From UBA1941 sp046329575 (GTDB lineage: Bacteria; Bacteroidota; Bacteroidia; Chitinophagales; LD1), in the NCBI GenBank assembly GCA_046329575.1, contig JAXLUJ010000005.1, positions 256,397 through 320,396 on the forward strand: a DNA stretch of 64,000 nucleotides, in the 5' to 3' direction. Both the position numbers and the translations under genes were made by a program. This document shows positions 25,442-35,251 of this stretch, in pieces. The notes beneath the pieces were generated by a model that made no database searches, was not told where the DNA came from, and saw nothing but the letters and a program-made list of their open reading frames with translations. The first letter of the stretch is position 1, and the number at the start of each line of letters is the position of its first letter.

Positions 25442-27724
25442 TCAGGAACCTGTGATGATTTTCACTTTGGCGAATTTCAGCATGATCTTTTTTTCGCCAA
25501 ACGATGGGAAAAATATGGTGGCCATTTTGTTGCTGCCGGCGCCTTCCATGGAAATTACTTTTCCTTCTCCAAATTTTTCATGCAAGATGTTCATGCCCGT
25601 TTGTAAGGTAGAAGCATCGTCAGGAACAAAAGGCTCTGACGAAGTTATTGGAGCACTGGTTGGTGGCGGTTGTTTGATAACAGTTGGTTTCGGATAGGCC
25701 GGTTTCGGAAGGACCTTGCTGCCCCAAACCTGTTGCTGTGGCTGTGCTTTGGCCGCTTGCTGGCCGTGATGTTGCAAAATGTTTTCAGGTATTTCGCTCA
25801 AAAATCGGGAAGGTTCTCCATACTGAATGTTGCCGAACTTGTATCGGGTGGTGGCATAACACAGGAACAAATATTTTTCGGCTCGCGTGATGGCCACATA
25901 GAATAAACGCCGCTCTTCCTCCAAATCATCAAGTGAATACAAGCTTTGCGATGAAGGAAAGAGTCCTTCTTCCATACCTACAACAAACACTACAGGAAAC
26001 TCCAAACCTTTGGCGGCATGTGTAGTCATCAATTTTACCGAATCCATGTTCTTCTGTTCTTTCTCATCACCGGTAAGTAGCGTGATGTTCTGAAGATACG
26101 AGCCCAGGCTTCGGTCCTGTTCAAAAGTTTCACCTTCGCTCACCACATCTTCTTCAGTAAATTCTTTGATACCATTCAGCAATTCCTGAATGTTTTCATA
26201 GCGTGCAATGCCTTCAATGGTTTTGTCGTTGTACAATTCACCCAAAAGTCCTGTGGTTTTAGCAATATGCGCGGCAAGGTCGTATGCGTTTTTCTCTTTT
26301 GCCATAGCGCCGAACGACCGGATCATGATCACAAATTCGTAGATCAGCTGACGGGTGCGCGTAGCAAAATCGTATTGCCCGATATTTTCCATTACATCCC
26401 ACGGACGAACACCGTTGTTGGCGGCGTGAATGATGAGTTTATCGATGGTAGTTTGCCCGATGCCACGAACCGGATAATTGATTACGCGCTTCAGCGCCTC
26501 TTCATCCTGCGGGTTCACGGCCAACTTTAAATAGGCCACCAAATCTTTGATCTCTTTACGTTGGTAGAACGACATGCCCCCATATACTTTGTAAGCGATG
26601 TTGTGACGCCGAAGTGATTCTTCGAAAGATCGCGATTGGGCATTGGTGCGATACAAAACAGCAAAGTCGGAATTGCGGAAATGATGCCGCATTTTTAATT
26701 CGATGATACAATCGGCTACCCAGCGGCCTTCCTCATTATCGCTCGGCATTTTTACCACTTTAATGGGATCGCCCACATCGTTCGACGTCCAGATTTCTTT
26801 TTTAATCTGGCCCTTGTTGCGGTGAATGAGTTCATTGGCCGCTTTTACAATGTTTTGGGTAGAACGGTAATTTTGTTCGAGTTTGAAAACTTTCAGATCA
26901 GGGAAATCTTTTTCAAAATTCAGAATGTTATCGATAGTAGCGCCGCGGAATGCGTAAATGCTTTGCGCATCATCGCCCACCACGGTAATATTTTGATGCA
27001 CATCGGCAATTCTTTTTACAATGGAATACTGCAGAAAATTGGTGTCCTGAAACTCATCAATTAAAACATACTGGAACTTGTGCTGATATTTGTAAAGCAC
27101 ATCGGGAAACTGTTCCATTACTTCATGTGTTTTCAAAAGCAGATCGTCGAAGTCCATAGCGCCGCTCTTAAAACAGCGCTGGCAATATTCTGTATAAATT
27201 TTTCCTAACTCCGGACGCCTGGCTGCGCGATCTTCGCTTAGTAAATCAGCATCCAGCAGATAATCTTTTGGATAGATGAGTGCATTTTTACATGCCGAGA
27301 TCCGGTACAACACCTGAGCCGGCTTGTACACCTTATCATCCAGATTTCGCTCTTTGATGATGCCCTTGATCACTGATTTGGAATCTTCCGTATCGTAAAT
27401 GGTGAAATTACCGGGATAGCCTAAGCGCTGCGCATCTACGCGAAGCAAGCGGGCAAAAATAGAGTGAAAGGTGCCCATGAAAAGAGAGCGCGCATCAGTT
27501 CCTGCAATTTTTTCGATGCGCTGGCGCATGCTTTCCGAGGCCTTATTAGTAAAGGTAAGGGCTAATACCGAAAAAGGGTTGGTGCCATTGCGCAGCAAGT
27601 GCGCAATGCGATAGGTGAGTACGCGCGTTTTGCCTGAGCCGGGCCCGGCCACAATCAGCGTAGGCCCATCGCTATTCACTACAGCCTGGCGCTGTATGTC
27701 GTTCAATTCATCAAGATAATTCAT
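25442..27724 (-). CDS. UvrD/PcrA-type superfamily 1 DNA helicase
   Basis: 760 residues. Motifs in order: Q motif LNDIQRQAV, Walker A VAGPGSGKT (26-34), ALTFTNKAS, the Walker B DEFQDT, GDDAQSIYAFRGA, QNYRSTQNI, TTHAAKGLEFPVVFV and VAITRAEKYLFLCYA. A disordered Gln/Pro linker precedes a C-terminal Tudor-like domain (from about 705) typical of PcrA/UvrD that contacts RNA polymerase. It unwinds DNA 3' to 5' in nucleotide excision repair and conflict resolution. Called pcrA or uvrD depending on the lineage. Confidence 0.96.
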   Translation of the reverse strand: MNYLDELNDIQRQAVVNSDGPTLIVAGPGSGKTRVLTYRIAHLLRNGTNPFSVLALTFTNKASESMRQRIEKIAGTDARSLFMGTFHSIFARLLRVDAQRLGYPGNFTIYDTEDSKSVIKGIIKERNLDDKVYKPAQVLYRISACKNALIYPKDYLLDADLLSEDRAARRPELGKIYTEYCQRCFKSGAMDFDDLLLKTHEVMEQFPDVLYKYQHKFQYVLIDEFQDTNFLQYSIVKRIADVHQNITVVGDDAQSIYAFRGATIDNILNFEKDFPDLKVFKLEQNYRSTQNIVKAANELIHRNKGQIKKEIWTSNDVGDPIKVVKMPSDNEEGRWVADCIIELKMRHHFRNSDFAVLYRTNAQSRSFEESLRRHNIAYKVYGGMSFYQRKEIKDLVAYLKLAVNPQDEEALKRVINYPVRGIGQTTIDKLIIHAANNGVRPWDVMENIGQYDFATRTRQLIYEFVIMIRSFGAMAKEKNAYDLAAHIAKTTGLLGELYNDKTIEGIARYENIQELLNGIKEFTEEDVVSEGETFEQDRSLGSYLQNITLLTGDEKEQKNMDSVKLMTTHAAKGLEFPVVFVVGMEEGLFPSSQSLYSLDDLEEERRLFYVAITRAEKYLFLCYATTRYKFGNIQYGEPSRFLSEIPENILQHHGQQAAKAQPQQQVWGSKVLPKPAYPKPTVIKQPPPTSAPITSSEPFVPDDASTLQTGMNILHEKFGEGKVISMEGAGSNKMATIFFPSFGEKKIMLKFAKVKIITGS

Positions 27725-27784
27725 GGAAGCCGCGAAGGTAACAGAAAGGAAAAGGTTTAGGAAAGTAAAAAAGTTGGTGCCAAA

Positions 27785-28231
27785 CTACTGGCCTTCTGCC
27801 AGCGTCCACACCGAAGTTCGGCCCAAAAAAGGCATGCCTAATACATATCCGCGCAAGTCCACTTGCCTGCCTTTGAACGTCATACGGCAATCATACGTTT
27901 TCCCATTTTTGGGATCGTATATTTTTCCCCCTTCATAAAAATTGGGGTCATCAGCGCTTTTTTTCAAATTGTAGAGAAACACTAAACCAATTACCGGACG
28001 GTTCCGCAATTTGGCATCCGGATTTTCCTTATCTACTTTTGGTTTCCCATTTTCCATGGGCTCTTTCAGCCAAATTACTTTTGCCTGAAAGGTATTACCC
28101 ACCTGAAATACCTCCACCCGCGAATCTCTTTCTTCGTTGTACCAAATTTTGCACAACTGGTCTTTTTGTGCAATTCCATGCAGCGAACTCATCAAAATCA
28201 CCGCGCATACAACCCAGGCTTTTCCTTTCAT
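27785..28231 (-). CDS. DUF2147-family secreted protein
   Basis: 148 residues. A signal peptide (about 1-21, ending GIAQ) is followed by a short lipocalin-like beta domain with CKIWYNEERDSRVEVFQ, GLVFLYNLKK and GGKIYDPKNGKTYDCRM, the pattern of DUF2147. Periplasmic; the family has no settled function. It is 60 nt downstream of the helicase start and divergent from the SGNH gene. Confidence 0.88.
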   Translation of the reverse strand: MKGKAWVVCAVILMSSLHGIAQKDQLCKIWYNEERDSRVEVFQVGNTFQAKVIWLKEPMENGKPKVDKENPDAKLRNRPVIGLVFLYNLKKSADDPNFYEGGKIYDPKNGKTYDCRMTFKGRQVDLRGYVLGMPFLGRTSVWTLAEGQ

Positions 28232-28301
28232 CGTCTATTGTTTCTTCAATAATAAATGAAGTTTTTAGCTTTTCCATTTTTAGCATTCAAATCATTGCTG
28301 C

Positions 28302-29573
28302 ATGAATCACAAATTACTATGGTTTTATAAATCACTTCTTCTGATTGGCATCCTAATAGCCGGAAGCGAAGAAGCTGCTGCGCAAAAAACCTTGCGTGTA
28401 TTGTTCATTGGAAATAGTTATACCTATGTGAACGACCTGCCCAAAACAATTGCCGACATTGCGCAATCCAGAGGCGACTCTTTATTCTATGATAGCAACA
28501 CACCCGGTGGAACTACCTTTCAAATGCACTGCAGCAATGCCACCACACTTCAAAAAATTGCCCTTGGGAATTGGGACTACGTAGTACTTCAGGCGCAAAG
28601 CCAGGAGCCTTCGTTCCCGCCTGCGCAAGTAGCCAGTCAAACGTATCCTTATGCTGCTATACTCGATAGTTTAATTCATGCGGCCGACAGCTGTACTGAA
28701 ACTGTTTTTTATATGACCTGGGGCCGTAAGAATGGCGACGCATCGAACTGTGCGGGTTATCCTCCAATATGTACGTACAGCGGCATGCAAGACCGCTTGC
28801 GCGACAGTTATCTGGATATGGCACAATTGAATCACGCCAGTGTGGTGCCCGCTGGTGAAGCCTGGCGCCGCGTGATTGGCGAACCACATTCCTTTGATCT
28901 TTATCAATCCGATGAAAGTCATCCTACAATTTTCGGTACCTATCTTACTGCCGCCGCATTTTATGAAGTGCTTTTTCAAAAAGATGTGAGAGGTGCGCAG
29001 TTTCTGCCGGTTGGAATTTCAAATGCTATACTCGATAGCCTTCAGAAGGCGGCGCATGTTACGGTTCAGGATAGCCTGGCTAAATGGTTACAATATGGCG
29101 ATATACCGGTAGCGCGGTTCACCGCCACGCAACCTGATGCGGTGCATTTTACCAATCTGTCGATGAACACCACGCAGGTTAAATGGTATTTCGGCGATGG
29201 CGATTCTTCCAGCGCACAAAATCCGGTGCATCCCTACCATAACAGCGGTAACTACACCGTTAGGTTAGTGGCGGCAAACGGTTGCCGTTCCGATGCAGCT
29301 ACAGCCGTGGTTTCGGTTACTGTTACGGGAATTCACGAAGGAGCACCGGAGTTGATTTGGCTGCAAACCGAGGAAGGGGCGGTGCTTCTGAACAAATCAA
29401 CGGAACAGCTTGGATTAGTGCTCACCGATGCTACAGGAAGCGTATTGCGCGCGTGGAAGACTAACGAAAACCAAATTCAGATAAATGGAAGTGCCCTTCC
29501 TGCAGGGATCTACTTTTTGTTAGCCGAAAAAGACGGACTAACATACAAGCAAAAGTTGGCTGTGATCCGCTAA
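28302..29573 (+). CDS. Secreted SGNH-type hydrolase (DUF4886-like) with PKD and T9SS sorting domains
   Basis: 423 residues. Signal peptide (about 1-27, ending EEAAAQ), then a DUF4886-like SGNH fold with nucleophile motif LFIGNSYTYVNDLP, the Gly/Asn blocks and a late catalytic DESHPT (about 208). A PKD-like domain (about 270-345; VKWYFGDGDSSSAQNPVHPY) and a C-terminal sorting module ending LPAGIYFLLAEKDGLTYK follow. Exported and probably surface-bound, an esterase or acetylesterase by family. Its TAA is 1 nt from the stop of the convergent pentapeptide gene. Confidence 0.88.
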   Translation: MNHKLLWFYKSLLLIGILIAGSEEAAAQKTLRVLFIGNSYTYVNDLPKTIADIAQSRGDSLFYDSNTPGGTTFQMHCSNATTLQKIALGNWDYVVLQAQSQEPSFPPAQVASQTYPYAAILDSLIHAADSCTETVFYMTWGRKNGDASNCAGYPPICTYSGMQDRLRDSYLDMAQLNHASVVPAGEAWRRVIGEPHSFDLYQSDESHPTIFGTYLTAAAFYEVLFQKDVRGAQFLPVGISNAILDSLQKAAHVTVQDSLAKWLQYGDIPVARFTATQPDAVHFTNLSMNTTQVKWYFGDGDSSSAQNPVHPYHNSGNYTVRLVAANGCRSDAATAVVSVTVTGIHEGAPELIWLQTEEGAVLLNKSTEQLGLVLTDATGSVLRAWKTNENQIQINGSALPAGIYFLLAEKDGLTYKQKLAVIR

Positions 29574-29574
29574 T

Positions 29575-30528
29575 TTATTTCAGATCGCTTTCCTGAAAAG
29601 GCACATTGCCCGGAAGCATTGCGTTGTTCCCAAGAAACTGAAATTTTTCTCCTTTCTCAAATGCATTAAACTCCGGCTTCCGCCCCAGAAATACGCTGTT
29701 TTCAAAATTCAGATTACCGGAACTTTTGGAATTGTTGAATCGGGTTTGACCGAAGAAGGTGGTTCGTTTAAACTCCGCATTATCTTTAAACTTCACGCTC
29801 ATCCATTCCATCCTTCCACGGAAGTAACTGTTGTTGAAAATGCTCTGGCTATTGAATTCGGCATAATTGAAAAATCCATGACTGTTGAATTGGGTGATAC
29901 TGAAATCGCTATAGCCGCGGAAATGCGAACTGCTGAACTGCGCATCCATCTGAAACGTGCTGCCCTGAAAGCTGAGCAGTTTGTCGAAACCACCTTCCAT
30001 AAAAACCAAATGTTGCTGAAAGTTGCAATTCAGGAATCGGGCCTCATCATCAAATTGTGCTTTTGTAAAGTTTACATCGCTCAGAAAGTTGCTGCCTTCA
30101 AACGATGCCATTTTTTCAAAGGTGGTTCCGCTGAAGTTCACCTTTCCATAAGCCGTGATCTCGCGAAGGTTCACCGTATCTTTGAAGCGGCAGTTCAAAA
30201 AGGTAATGTTCTTCATAAACGTTACCAGATCGGTGCGTTCCTTATCGGCCCGGAAGGCGGTAACCGTTCCTTTGAAATCGCAGTTCACAAATACTACAGC
30301 GCCGGAAATATAGTGACGGTACACCACCGGACTTTCAGGTGTGGCATTTTCGATTCTCGAAAAATCAATGTCGCCATCAATCGATTTGTTTTCTACCACT
30401 ACATCAGCGCCCGAGGCCAGCGTTTTTAAGATATCGCCTTCATTCATTTTGTAAACGTGTTTGTTAGAAGAACAGGCTGTGGTTTGGGTGAGCAGCAACG
30501 AGCAAAATACAAATACAGAAAATCGCAT
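29575..30528 (-). CDS. Pentapeptide-repeat lipoprotein
   Basis: 317 residues. The lipobox LLLTQTTAC gives a lipidated Cys19. The body (about 60-300) is a run of degenerate pentapeptides of the A(D/N)LXX class rich in F and N (for example VNFSGTTFEKMASFEGSNF, ARFLNCNFQ), predicted to fold into a right-handed quadrilateral beta-helix. Membrane-anchored on the periplasmic side or the outer-membrane surface. No enzymatic residue is evident. It is divergent from the M48 protease, their nearest ATG codons overlapping at 30526-30529. Confidence 0.85.
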   Translation of the reverse strand: MRFSVFVFCSLLLTQTTACSSNKHVYKMNEGDILKTLASGADVVVENKSIDGDIDFSRIENATPESPVVYRHYISGAVVFVNCDFKGTVTAFRADKERTDLVTFMKNITFLNCRFKDTVNLREITAYGKVNFSGTTFEKMASFEGSNFLSDVNFTKAQFDDEARFLNCNFQQHLVFMEGGFDKLLSFQGSTFQMDAQFSSSHFRGYSDFSITQFNSHGFFNYAEFNSQSIFNNSYFRGRMEWMSVKFKDNAEFKRTTFFGQTRFNNSKSSGNLNFENSVFLGRKPEFNAFEKGEKFQFLGNNAMLPGNVPFQESDLK

Positions 30529-30619
30529 GGCGCCGGTTTTATGGCGGCAAGATAAAATTCATTTCGGTGATATAACACCGTACCCTCGCCGCGGTTTTTA
30601 TATTCGCAACAAAAAAACT

Positions 30620-31864
30620 TTGGCACAACAGCTGCTTTATCTCATTCTCGCCTTTCTGTTGCTTGAATTCGCGTTCGAGCAATTACTCAGTTTTCTAAAC
30701 CTGAAAAACTGGAAGCAACCGCTACCGGAAGCGGTGAGCGATCTTTTTACAGAAGAGCAGCACCGCAAGGCAGCGTCTTATGCGAAACACAACTACTATT
30801 TTTCATTGATTTCCGGAACATTTTCACTTCTGGTAACGCTTGTTTTTTTGGCCTTGGGAGGCTTTGCAAAAACAGATGCTTTCGTTCGGGAGATTACCCA
30901 AAACGAAATTCTCCGCGGACTGCTCTTCTTCGCCATATTAGGATTGGCGTCGGCCCTAATCAACCTGCCCTTCGTCATTTATCACACTTTTGTGATTGAA
31001 GAAAAGTTTGGTTTCAATAAAACTACTCCGGCGGTTTTTGTTGGTGATAAGCTAAAAGGTGTGGCGCTTAGCGTGGTGCTTGGTGGCGGTATATACGCGT
31101 TGCTGGCCTGGGTATATGGCCTGCTTGGCGCTAATTTTTGGTGGGCAGCATGGCTGGTAGCAGGTTCGGTGATGGTATTCACTGCGGCTTTTTACACTTC
31201 GGTTTTGTTGCCCTTATTCAATAAGCTCACACCGCTAGAAGCAGGGCCGCTGCGCACAGCTATTGAAGCGTATGCACATCATGTGGAATTTCCATTGCAA
31301 AAGATTATGGTGATGGATGGCTCGAAACGCAGTTCAAAGGCGAATGCCTTTTTTAGCGGCATCGGCAGCCGGAAAAGCATTGTTTTGTACGATACCCTGA
31401 TTCAGGAGCTCACCGTGGAGGAAATAACCGCTGTTCTGGCTCATGAAGTTGGGCATTACAAAAAGAAACACGTATTGCAAAGCATGGTACTTTCGCTACT
31501 GAATCTGGCGTTTTTGTTGTTTCTGTTCGGATTTATGGCAGCCAGCCCACTTCTGGCCGAAGTTCTTGGCGCTCCCCAAAATTCCTTCTACCTGTCTCTG
31601 GTATCGTTTTCGCTGCTTTACAGTCCTGTTTCGGTACTTACAGGCATCGGCATGAACGCATTCAGCCGCAAAAATGAGTATGAGGCGGACCGCTTTGCCC
31701 GAACCACCTTTGCGGCCATGCCATTGGTAACATCGCTTAAGAAGCTGTATGTCAATGCTTTGGGCAACCCCAATCCACATCCTGCCTATGTTTTTGTACA
31801 TTATTCGCATCCTACCCTGATGGAGCGGAGCCGCATGCTTTTAAAAGAAAAAGGGAATTTATAG
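30620..31864 (+). CDS. M48-family (Ste24-like) zinc metalloprotease
   Basis: 414 residues if started at the TTG at 30620 (MAQQLLYLILAFLLLEF), which fits the family N-terminus; the in-frame ATG at 30527 overlaps the divergent gene and adds 31 residues that look unrelated. A TATATTCG box (30599-30606) sits just upstream of the TTG. Multiple membrane helices surround the zinc motif AHEVGHYKKKH and the downstream Glu in NEYEADRFA. It is an integral CAAX-protease-type peptidase of the inner membrane; bacterial substrates are unknown, membrane protein quality control is likely. Confidence 0.9.
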   Translation: MAQQLLYLILAFLLLEFAFEQLLSFLNLKNWKQPLPEAVSDLFTEEQHRKAASYAKHNYYFSLISGTFSLLVTLVFLALGGFAKTDAFVREITQNEILRGLLFFAILGLASALINLPFVIYHTFVIEEKFGFNKTTPAVFVGDKLKGVALSVVLGGGIYALLAWVYGLLGANFWWAAWLVAGSVMVFTAAFYTSVLLPLFNKLTPLEAGPLRTAIEAYAHHVEFPLQKIMVMDGSKRSSKANAFFSGIGSRKSIVLYDTLIQELTVEEITAVLAHEVGHYKKKHVLQSMVLSLLNLAFLLFLFGFMAASPLLAEVLGAPQNSFYLSLVSFSLLYSPVSVLTGIGMNAFSRKNEYEADRFARTTFAAMPLVTSLKKLYVNALGNPNPHPAYVFVHYSHPTLMERSRMLLKEKGNL

Positions 31865-31883
31865 GCGGGTTTGTTCACAGATG

Positions 31884-31914
31884 TTTGTTTCTTTCGGAAT
31901 TAATCCTACTTTTG
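31884..31914 (+). promoter_or_regulatory. Promoter of rplU-rpmA
   Basis: A complete Bacteroidota promoter: -33 TTTG (31884-31887), 19-nt spacer, -7 TACTTTTG (31907-31914), 22 nt before the rplU ATG. It is the clearest promoter in the window. Confidence 0.75.
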
Positions 31915-31935
31915 CCATCCCAAAAAATAAAGGCG

Positions 31936-32244
31936 ATGTACGCAATTGTAGAAATAGCAGGACAGCAATTTAAGGCAGAAGCCGGCAAAAAGCTGTTTGT
32001 TCACCGTTTAGAAGGCAACGAAGGCGATAAAGTAACTTTCGATAAAGTGTTGATGACCGGAAGCGGAGCAAATGTAAAAGTAGGTAACCCTACTGTAGCC
32101 GGTGCTTCGGTAACCGCTACTATCGTGGCTCACCGTCGTGGCGATAAGGTGATCGTATTCAAAAAGAAACGCAGAAAAGGCTACCGCAAGACCAACGGTC
32201 ATCGTCAGTCTTTCACGCAAATCAATATTGAAAGCATTGCTTAA
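31936..32244 (+). CDS. rplU: 50S ribosomal protein L21
   Basis: 102 residues from the ATG at 31936 (MYAIVEIAGQQFKAEAGKK). The start is fixed by homology and by the promoter just upstream; the frame extends to 31885 but that is in the leader. The C-terminal half carries the conserved basic block KKKRRKGYRKTNGHRQ that contacts 23S rRNA. First gene of the universal rplU-rpmA pair, 31 nt before rpmA. Confidence 0.98.
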   Translation: MYAIVEIAGQQFKAEAGKKLFVHRLEGNEGDKVTFDKVLMTGSGANVKVGNPTVAGASVTATIVAHRRGDKVIVFKKKRRKGYRKTNGHRQSFTQINIESIA

Positions 32245-32260
32245 GCAACCAAAAAACTAA

Positions 32261-32265
32261 AGGAG
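32261..32265 (+). promoter_or_regulatory. AGGAG ribosome-binding site of rpmA
   Basis: AGGAG, 10 nt before the ATG at 32276. Purine-rich sites of this kind are scarce elsewhere in the window, as expected for Bacteroidota. Confidence 0.6.
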
Positions 32266-32275
32266 AAAACATACC

Positions 32276-32533
32276 ATGGCACATAAGAAAGGGGAAGGTA
32301 AGGTTAAGAACGGACGGGAATCGCATAGCAAACGTCTGGGTATCAAATTGTACGGTGGCGAAGCCGCCATTCCGGGTAACATTATCGTGCGTCAGCGCGG
32401 AACTGCTTACCACCCGGGCCGCGGCGTAGGTCTTGGAAAAGATCACACCATTTTTGCAGTAATCGAAGGCAAAGTGAAATTTACCCGCGGCGCTAACGAC
32501 CGTCGCTTTGTTCACGTTGTAGCCGAGGCTTAA
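32276..32533 (+). CDS. rpmA: 50S ribosomal protein L27
   Basis: 85 residues beginning MAHKKGEGKVKNGRES, with the conserved GIKLYGGE, GNIIVRQRGT and HPGRGVGLGKDHT blocks. The mature-type N-terminus starts directly at the functional tail that reaches the peptidyl-transferase centre, with no Firmicutes-type leader to be cleaved. Second gene of the operon, ended by a strong terminator. Confidence 0.98.
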   Translation: MAHKKGEGKVKNGRESHSKRLGIKLYGGEAAIPGNIIVRQRGTAYHPGRGVGLGKDHTIFAVIEGKVKFTRGANDRRFVHVVAEA

Positions 32534-32558
32534 TTCACGTATTCAAAAAATCATTTTT

Positions 32559-32588
32559 AAATCCCGTCCGGTCCGGACGGGATTTTTT
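32559..32588 (+). terminator. Intrinsic terminator of the rplU-rpmA operon
   Basis: A perfect 12-bp stem (32559-32570 with 32574-32585), 3-nt loop GTC, running into TTTTTT. Confidence 0.93.
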
Positions 32589-32658
32589 ATTTCTGCTATT
32601 TCCTATAACATTAAAGAAAATCAATATAAATTGTCGGTGCTGACCCCTCGAAACGCCC

Positions 32659-35241
32659 ATGGAGCAACAGAATCGACAATTGAACCGAATACGGATGGTG
32701 TATATTTTCACCATCATTTTTCTGGTAGCCCTTACGCTTCTGGGCTATAAGCAAATCAGCAATCTGATCGAAGCATCAGCATGGATGAATCGGAATAATG
32801 AAGTGAACCTTACCCTTCAGAAAATTGCCAATGAAGTTACCGAAGCACAAAGTTACCAAAGCAATTACTATCTCAATGGCGACAGCAACTTGCTTCTGAA
32901 AAGAGACCAAACCTTTACTTCCATTCACAGCCGGCTGGAATATGTCGATTCACTAATGCAAGGCAATCCGGAACAATTGAATCGCCTTTTGATGTTGCGC
33001 CAGTGTATTAACGACAGGCACGATGCCATGCAAAGGCTGCTAAAAACCCACCCGCAGGTAATTTATTCGCATGATCATCAGCTCAACATGGCTAATAGCG
33101 TAAAAACCACGAATAAATTGCGCGATGTGATCAGATTGATGTCGGCCACCGAAGGCAATGATCTTCAAAAGCGATTAGGAAAATATGCGATTCTGGCTTC
33201 TGTAGCCCCGCTTTTCGTGGTTCTTCTCTTTTTCACAGCATTGGGGATTTTGGCATTCGCCTATTATCGTTTGTCGCAGGCATTGAAACGCACCCAGGAA
33301 CTCAAACGCAAGGTGGAAGAAGAACAGAATCTGGCGCAAACCATTTTTAAGTCTTCCGTTGATAATATTATTGTTCTGGACAAAGACCTTCGCTATGTGA
33401 TGGTGAATCCGGCTGCTGAAAAAGTATTGCGTGCTTTTTCGCCCGATTTTATTGGCAAAAAAACCACAGATATTTTCCCTGATTCACCGGCTATAACCGA
33501 TATGAAGCGCGCCCTTCAGGGCGAAACCATTCATCACAATGCCTACTATTCCGGGCATGTTAAATCGCATTTTGAAGTGAGTTATGCCCCAATCACGCAC
33601 AATGGCGAAGTTTTTGGATTGATCGCGCACTCCAGAGATGTGAGCACCGTGCTCAAGGCGAATCAGGAACTGGCATTACAAAAGGAACAACTCGAACAAC
33701 GAAATGATTTTGTTGAAAAACTGATCAATTCATCGGTCGATCTGATTGTTGTGGTTGATCGGCAATTCCAGCTACTATCGGCGAATAAACAAGCAGCCGA
33801 AACCTTTGCAGCATTACAATGCTCACATACCATCGGCTCCTCACTTACTGATCTGGAAGTGGTGTTGCAGTTAAGTGAACTGCAGCATTGTTTTTCGGGA
33901 GAAAGTGTCACTATTCCCAATCTTCATATCGAAGCGCTCGATAAAAACTTTGAAGTGAACTTCATTCCGCTTCAAAATAAAGAAGGAGTGTATGCCGCTA
34001 TGGTGATTGGCCATGACATCACCGCCCGAATACGTCACGAACAGGAGCTTTCGGCCATGAACAGCATCTATCAGCATGCCGAGAACATTGCAGGTTTTGG
34101 CACATATACGCTACACCTTCCGGAGTATCGGTTGGAATATTCCGACAATGTTTTCGAAATGTTGGGCCTCGATACTGACGATCTTTCCAAACCGCAAAGC
34201 TTTCTCCAATTTGTGCACCCCGACGATCGCAGCCAATTTGAAAATTGGGCAGGCTCCATTTTGCAAAGCCCGCAGGTAAGCAAATGGGAATATCGCTTTG
34301 TGAAAAAAAACGGCCAAATTCTTTATTTAAGAAGTACAGGGAAAGTGATTGCAGAAGGCGAAGGCAAATCGTTGATTGGAACCATAATGGATGTGACTGA
34401 GGAAAAGAAACAGCAACAAATTCTGAACAAAAGAAACGACGACCTCAAACGCATGAATCAGGAACTGGAGGCATTTGCTTATGTGGCCAGCCATGATCTT
34501 AAAGAACCCCTGCGGAAAATTCAAACTTTCTCAAACATGGTACTCACCAAAGAGCATCACACTTTGAGCGAAAGAGCAGCAGAATATTTCAGACGCATGC
34601 AGGAGTCATCGGTGCGCATGCAAACCTTAATAGAAGATCTGGTCACCTATTCGCGTACCACCGCTTTTGAAAGGCGTTTCGAAAGCACTTCTATTGAAAG
34701 CCTGGTAAAAGAAGTGGAAGTGATGTTGAAGGAAGAATTACAGCAAAAGCAGGCCACGATTACCTATGAAGGAAATGTAACGGCCGATATTATCGTTTTT
34801 CAATTCCGGCAGTTGCTTTTAAATCTGTTTACTAATGCATTGAAATTTTCGAAATCTGATGTGAAACCGGTAATTACCGTTACAGCAAAAATGGAATGGG
34901 GTAAAAGTTTGCAGCAACTTGAACTTTCCGGTGAAAAGCGATACGCGCACATTATGGTAAAAGATAATGGTATTGGTTTTGAACCGAAATTCAATTCGCG
35001 GATCTTTGAGTTATTCCAACGGCTGCACGCTCGCGATGAATATTCGGGCACCGGTATCGGATTGGCCATAGTGAAAAAGATCGTAAATAATCACGATGGG
35101 GTTATTATCGCTTCAGGCGTCGAAAACGCCGGGGCTACCTTTGATATTTACATTCCGTTGCAAGCAGAAAGAACACAACAGGAGTGGCAGGAGCCTTCAG
35201 GTCCCCATGTTGCTGGCGCAGTTTTTGAAGTAAAAAAGTAA
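32659..35241 (+). CDS. Membrane PAS-domain sensor histidine kinase
   Basis: 860 residues. Membrane helix 1 (about 12-32), a CHASE3-like helical sensor region (about 40-170) facing the periplasm, membrane helix 2 (about 178-205), a short coiled coil, three PAS-like segments (about 225-335, 345-455, 470-585), then HisKA with the phospho-acceptor His612 in VASHDLKEPLRK and the HATPase domain (N box NALKFSK, G1 DNGIGFEP, G2 GTGIGLAIVKK). It belongs to the CheR/Cph1-like PAS kinases that often signal to single-domain regulators. No regulator is adjacent. Ligand unknown. Confidence 0.93.
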   Translation: MEQQNRQLNRIRMVYIFTIIFLVALTLLGYKQISNLIEASAWMNRNNEVNLTLQKIANEVTEAQSYQSNYYLNGDSNLLLKRDQTFTSIHSRLEYVDSLMQGNPEQLNRLLMLRQCINDRHDAMQRLLKTHPQVIYSHDHQLNMANSVKTTNKLRDVIRLMSATEGNDLQKRLGKYAILASVAPLFVVLLFFTALGILAFAYYRLSQALKRTQELKRKVEEEQNLAQTIFKSSVDNIIVLDKDLRYVMVNPAAEKVLRAFSPDFIGKKTTDIFPDSPAITDMKRALQGETIHHNAYYSGHVKSHFEVSYAPITHNGEVFGLIAHSRDVSTVLKANQELALQKEQLEQRNDFVEKLINSSVDLIVVVDRQFQLLSANKQAAETFAALQCSHTIGSSLTDLEVVLQLSELQHCFSGESVTIPNLHIEALDKNFEVNFIPLQNKEGVYAAMVIGHDITARIRHEQELSAMNSIYQHAENIAGFGTYTLHLPEYRLEYSDNVFEMLGLDTDDLSKPQSFLQFVHPDDRSQFENWAGSILQSPQVSKWEYRFVKKNGQILYLRSTGKVIAEGEGKSLIGTIMDVTEEKKQQQILNKRNDDLKRMNQELEAFAYVASHDLKEPLRKIQTFSNMVLTKEHHTLSERAAEYFRRMQESSVRMQTLIEDLVTYSRTTAFERRFESTSIESLVKEVEVMLKEELQQKQATITYEGNVTADIIVFQFRQLLLNLFTNALKFSKSDVKPVITVTAKMEWGKSLQQLELSGEKRYAHIMVKDNGIGFEPKFNSRIFELFQRLHARDEYSGTGIGLAIVKKIVNNHDGVIIASGVENAGATFDIYIPLQAERTQQEWQEPSGPHVAGAVFEVKK

Positions 35242-35251
35242 ATAATCACGT

